From Posidonia oceanica (Eukaryota > Streptophyta > Magnoliopsida > Alismatales > Posidoniaceae), in the NCBI GenBank assembly GCA_037176725.1, contig JAZBRS010000054.1, forward strand, positions 10,744,001 through 10,808,000: a stretch of 64,000 nucleotides of DNA, in the 5' to 3' direction. The position numbers and the translations under genes are program-made. This document shows, in pieces, positions 59,500 to 64,000 of the stretch; position 1 is the first letter of the stretch; every line of letters starts with the position of its first letter. The notes under the pieces are model-generated. The model searched no databases, was not told the origin of the DNA, and worked only from the letters and a program-made list of their open reading frames with translations.

Positions 59500-62175
59500 A
59501 TGTCGACTGATGGGGAATGGGATGTCGACGTTGTCGAGATCGATCCAGAGAAGCGATACGTTCGGGTAAGTCTTCTTGCAACAAGAGAAAAAGAACGCAT
59601 CTTTTTTGTTTTATAAATGTGTTTTTTTTTTTTAAAATCTGTTATATTGGGTCGGAGGTTACACCGATCGGTAAATATGGTGGTTTCCTTGAACAGCATA
59701 GCGAAGTATTGGGGAGAGGCTCGTTCAAAACTGTGTACGTTGTTGTTTCTTTTCGTTGATTTGATTTTCATTATTCTGTTATTGTTGTTGTTGTTTGTTT
59801 GGATAAAATTTAGGGGTATCATGCACTGTATTGTTCTTATGGCTTGCGATTAATAGCTACAAGGCGTTCGATCAATTGGATGGGATAGAGGTTGCATGGA
59901 ACCAAGTTGAGGTTCATGCGCTGTTGGAGGGCCGTGCAACCTTGAAGAGCTTGCATTCGGAAATTCAGCTTCTAAGGTCTCTTAGACACGACAAGATTGT
60001 CAAGTTCTTCAAGTCGTGGGTCGACCCTCAAAAGAAGACTGTCAATATCATCACCGAGCTTTTCACGTCGGGCAGTCTGAGACAGTATGATTTGTCCATG
60101 TTTCGCCTTTGTCCTTGTTCGGTTTTATGTGTGGTAGGGTGATTAGTGACTTGGTGAATCTTGATGTAGGTATCGTGAGAAACATAAGAAGGTCGATATG
60201 AAGGCCTTGAAAGGATGGGCGAGGCAGATTTTGTTGGGATTGGATTATCTCCACAGCCTGAGCCCACCTATCATACATAGGGATCTAAAGTGTGATAACA
60301 TATTCATTAATGGTAACCATGGGGAGGTGAAGATCGGAGATCTTGGGTTGGCGACTATCATGCAACAGTCGAATAAACTAGGCGCATATGGTATCTTCTT
60401 CTCTGTTATTCGTATTTGTAATGCTTTGTAGGGATCTAATAAACTAAGAAAACGTTCTTAATGAGATGAGAAATGGGTTAGCATGCTTTTTGATCAATGC
60501 TGGATTACTTTAATTTGTGGAACTAGATTTTTCAGGTACTCTGGAGTTCATGGCACCAGAGATTTATAAGGAGGAGGATTATAATGAGTTGGTGGACATA
60601 TATTCTTTTGGCCTGTGTCTGCTAGAGATGGTGACCTTTGAGTATCCTTATAGCGAGTGCAAAAATCATGGCCAATTATATAGAAAGGTTTGCGCTGTAA
60701 GTGTCATCCACTCAATTAATAAAGGCTTTTCATCTGGTCAAATCTGTTGTTCAGTTATCAAACGTGTCCATGCTTATGTCCTTTTTAATGATTTTTCAGG
60801 GGAAAAAACCAGCAGGTCTGTCCAAGGTGAAAGATCCAGAAATGAAGGCTTTTATAGAAAAATGTCTTGTACCTGCTGCTGAACGTTTATCAGCAAAGGA
60901 ACTATTGAGGGACCCATTTCTTGGTGGTCCGGAAAGTGGGATTCGAGCAGCCATTCCCAATATTGAACAGATTAATAATCATTCTGCTCCTTCTGAAGGT
61001 CCTGGTTTCAATATTCGGAGATCACCCAGCTCCAGTGATATCGATGTTAATGTTGGCAATCCACCAATCATCTATGTGGTCAAGAACTCTGGTGATGATG
61101 GCTCCTACTCGTTCATCTTGGAAGTTCAAAAAAGGGTGAAAGATATTGAATTCAGATTGAAAGGGAGACTGAGAGATGAAAAGTCTGTTCTTCTGTTATT
61201 GCGGATTGCAGATGGACATGGTTTGTGAATTACTCCTCCTAGGCCTTGATTTTCATGTCAGAAAAACTATACATCAGTTGTAGGAATATATTATAAGCCA
61301 AATTTATATGATTTGAGACAGTGAGATACTAGTTCTTTGCAATTTTTTGTTGGATATACAGCTCTTCTGGAAACTTTTGAGTTTCCTTTCGATCTCAATA
61401 GTGACGCAGCGCTTTCAATTGCATATTCCTATTACAAGCCAAATTTATATGATTTTAGACAGTGAGATACTAATTCTTTGCAATTTTTGTTGGATATGCA
61501 GCTCTTCTGGAAACCTTTGAGTTTCCTTTTGATCTCAATAGTGACACGGCGCTTTCAATTGCAAGTGAAATGGCTGAACAGCAGCTTGAAATTGCTGCTC
61601 AGAATGTGGAGTTGATAAGTGAAATGATTGATTCATTGCTCGTTAACTTGGTTGATGGGTGGGAACCGTGTGTTTCCATGAATCGACTGGTTATTTTGGA
61701 CAAAAAGGCAACTTTTATTGGTAAAACCAAGGGCTTTCGAGCTGCTGAACAGGACACAAGCTCGGTGACATCTTTCCAGAACACCAGTTCATCTTCTGCT
61801 GACTCCATTGCAATGCATGTAGATAATGCTATGAAACATGAGGGTGCAGTCGTCATCAACACAAATGACAGCAAGTCTCATAGTGGGCGATCTTCATGTG
61901 CCAGTATGGATTGCAATGGGTATATTGCAAACAGTGCAACCAAGTGTTTTGCAGAACTTTATCATAGGAACATTCATGCAGGCCTTCAGGTTGATGGTGC
62001 TTGTCTGTCTTCCATCAATGTGAATGATGAGGATGACTCTGTGTTTAAGTGGGAGTTGGAAACAATAGAATTGCAATACCAGCAGGCGATGAAAGACATG
62101 TTTCAGAAAAGACAGAAGGCTATCTCGGAGGCCAGGCATAGAGCTGCACAGAGGAAGCTATTGGGTGTCCATTAA
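59500..62175 (+). CDS. WNK: WNK-family Ser/Thr protein kinase, 7 exons, 615 aa
   Basis: Exons: 59500-59565, 59658-59734, 59857-60084, 60170-60390, 60536-60696, 60800-61220, 61502-62175. The total is 1848 nt, in frame. The kinase domain is about residues 35-290. The glycine loop G-R-G-S-F-K46-T-V carries the catalytic Lys in the WNK position; V-A-W-N-Q-V replaces the usual Lys site. H-R-D162-L-K, K-I-G-D181-L-G and F-M-A-P-E follow. Y-S-E-C and [13 protein letters not shown] match plant WNKs. A regulatory region follows, with a C-terminal charged helix ([12 protein letters not shown]). WNK kinases act in ion balance, flowering time and stress signalling. Oddities: G-T-L-E-F instead of G-T-P-E-F, and an insertion (V-T-P-I-G-K) at the exon 1/2 join, where the acceptor choice is least certain. 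The subfamily (perhaps WNK8/10/11) is not resolved. Confidence 0.93.
61295..61563 (+). repeat. 141-bp tandem duplication spanning the last WNK splice acceptor
   Basis: Unit 1 is 61295-61435 and unit 2 starts at 61436; both begin AAGCCAAATTTATATGATTT. Each contains an acceptor (GGATATACAG ending 61361; GGATATGCAG ending 61501) and the first 60 or so bases of exon 7. Only use of the second gives the full-length protein. The first reads into the repeat and stops at TGA 61463-61465. Confidence 0.9.
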
Positions 62176-62880
62176 TATATTTTTACCCATCCAGCTCTCG
62201 TATTTATGTAGGAGCGTAGGAGATGATGATGATGTTGATAAATTCTTAGTTCGTTATTTTTCTTTTTAGTTGTTTTGAAATGGTGAGTAAGCTTCTGAAT
62301 AAATACTAACCTCCGCATGACTTATTTGTACATTGGCAGCAATGTTGTGCTTGTCCTTTTCTGATGAAATAATTTGCGGTTTGTGGCATTGAATAATTTT
62401 TGTCCTCGCGTTCTTTTTCTATTGGCATCAAGTGACGTTTGCATGCATTAATTTCATCGTTATGTAAAGAACCGTTGGGCATCACATATTTTTATTTATT
62501 GGTAGTTCGAATTGTCAATCCTGTTGTTCCTAAGTAGCTGAATTTTTACTCATGAACGGTTTGTGTGGATAGATTAATCTATTCTAGTAGAATTTAGTTC
62601 TCCTTGCAAAAATGTAACCAAACGGTATTGATAAACCGTGTAGCTGAATGTTCCCAAGTGGCTGAATGTTCTCCTTACATAATAGAAAAATTGCATAAGT
62701 GGTGTATAAAAACATATTTCAGCCTGTAGAACTTCACACTCCAAAATCATGGGATGTGGTATCTACACATCGGAAAATCTCAGTATCATCCATATATGGG
62801 AGGTTATCCCTTACTCTGATAGATTGAGATTTTTCTAGTTAGAAGGGAGGAACACTCTTCTAAATGCCTTTCATCTTATC
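62176..62880. other. WNK 3' UTR and spacer
   Basis: The WNK 3' UTR probably occupies the first 200-400 bp, including a GATGATGATGATG run at 62221. Nothing else is supported. Confidence 0.45.
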
Positions 62881-63080
62881 TGCCAGCCACCTTTGGATCC
62901 TTTGCCTCCCCAAGCTAGTGGAGGATAAAATTGAATCAATTAAAAAGAGTTTCATTTGGAAGGGTGTAAAACAATATTCTTGTGGTCATAACCTGAAGCA
63001 AAGATTAGGATGGACTTAGAATTATTAGTCTCAAATCCTTTGATGTTTCCATCAAATGGAAAATTATTTGCAACCCGTTG
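62881..63080 (+). mobile_element. LINE reverse transcriptase fragment
   Basis: Short shifted frames read E-D-K-I-E-S-I-K-K-S-F-I-W-K-G and, after a frameshift, I-I-S-L-K-S-F-D-V-S-I-K-W-K-I. This is the pattern of the RT C-terminal region of plant LINEs (I-R-R-R-F-L-W-K ... G-I-I-N-L-x-x-F-x-x-A-L-K-x-K). A dead scrap, apparently of a different subfamily from LINEs A-C. Confidence 0.6.
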
Positions 63081-64000
63081 AGTCAAATTACAATATTGTA
63101 AGTACAGTGTACGTTGAATTACCCAACAAGTACAGGTTGAATATACAAAGATCATATAATTTCGAAACTCTAATTATGATTTAATTAGGTTGGAAATAAA
63201 AACCAGAAGACTAGAACGAAGATTATGATAAGAAGAAAACTGTAAATATAAAAAAATACATCCAGAATTTTCCACTAACCATTGGAATCAAGTGATCAGC
63301 ACACATCTATATTATTTTTTGTTCTTCATTTTTTTCCATCCTTTTTTCGACATTAATAAGTTAACAGTATCATCATATGTACTATTTCCTAAGCTTCAAA
63401 TCTTCATCTATATAGTAAAACAAGAAGTCAATTGCAATCGAATCACATCACCAAGTGAAAAAAAACCTGAATTGTTTTGGTGGTAAAATTTACTTCAGTT
63501 GGGACTTTGGTGCAAATTGACCAGATTGTTGGCGGGAAATTTTTATTTTGAAGATAACCTTCTCGGCTCGTCCCACCCTTTCCGGTATTGTGCTCCCGCT
63601 CCTGAACAAGACGCCGCCTTCTCTAACTTCCACCCCCAAATCCTCCGTTCCCTCTTCGATCCCAAGAAAGTTCAAACTGTAGTTGCACGATATCTCGGGA
63701 TTAGTCCGATCAGGCACCTAATCCTCTATCTACTGATTCAGATTTGAGCTGTGATTTCCATTCTGTCATTGTGTTGTGGATTTACCCAGGAATTGGGTTG
63801 AAGACTAGGGATTCACTTTTGAAAGTTCTCCGTTGCGTTTGATGTTTGTCAATTTTCCCTTTCGGTTCCTTTTGCCCAAGAAACCGATCAAATCTGGGAA
63901 GTTGGGCAATCCAAACTGTTATTCTAGCTGGAACATTAGGACAGTCTGTGTGGAATTCCAACTGGGGATTATGGGATGGTGGATCTTGCAAGAATTGGGG
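63081..64000. other. Unassigned right end, possible gene start
   Basis: 63081-63480 is AT-rich and empty. From about 63530 to 64000 the composition is less AT-rich. A plus frame across 63499-63747 lacks an ATG and matches no family I know (it includes F-H-P-Q-I-L-R-S-L-F-D-P-K-K-V). It may be the 5' UTR or first exon of a gene continuing beyond the window. Confidence 0.3.

Noticed and set aside
59155..59822. Minus-strand frames over the WNK leader
   Set aside because: They overlap the WNK exons and leader with no family match.

Overview
This is a window of flowering-plant nuclear DNA. The genes have short GT-AG introns, the protein families are plant-specific (DYW-class PPR, TTL, PH-RCC1-FYVE-BRX, plant WNK), and AT-rich spacers are filled with L1-type LINEs, a Ty1/copia element, hAT and MITE-like DNA and one very long LTR. 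The species cannot be named from the sequence alone.

Layout. 1-2166: 3' half of a decayed LINE (A). 3098-8509 (+): a small UPF0235/DUF167 gene whose second intron carries a complete intronless DYW pentatricopeptide gene (4294-6342). Decayed second copies of its exon 3 (4055) and exon 2 (6392) sit on either side of that PPR gene. 9776-19097 (-): a seven-exon TTL gene (TPR plus inactive thioredoxin domain) with a copia element (12852-17945) in intron 1. 19608-27308 (-): LINE B, whose 3' end lies about 510 bp upstream of the TTL start codon. 28783-31234 (-): a hAT-transposase-like pseudogene split by a 1.23-kb non-autonomous hAT element. 33867-47050 (-): LINE C, split by a 5.9-kb LTR-like insertion (36138-42055) that contains a 30-bp minisatellite. 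48736-56384 (+): a PRAF-type PH/RCC1/FYVE/BRX gene. 59500-62175 (+): a WNK kinase gene. 62881-63080: a LINE scrap. The last kilobase has no assignable gene.

Four or five genes look functional: DUF167, PPR, TTL, PRAF and WNK. I derived exon joins by reading splice sites. Every joined CDS is in frame with a total length divisible by three: 124 aa, 682 aa (single exon), 686 aa, 1106 aa and 615 aa. The genes are not an operon and share no obvious pathway.

The most notable features are: (1) the DUF167 locus, where a partial tandem duplication followed by reciprocal decay leaves one gene spliced across both copies with a PPR gene trapped inside; (2) a 141-bp tandem duplication in WNK that copies a 3' splice site and the start of the last exon, with a stop if the upstream copy is used; (3) two very short LINE insertions (21 and 67 bp) with intact target-site duplications next to the full-length LINEs whose 3' end they share; (4) a long LTR-like insertion whose 30-bp repeat keeps frames on both strands open.
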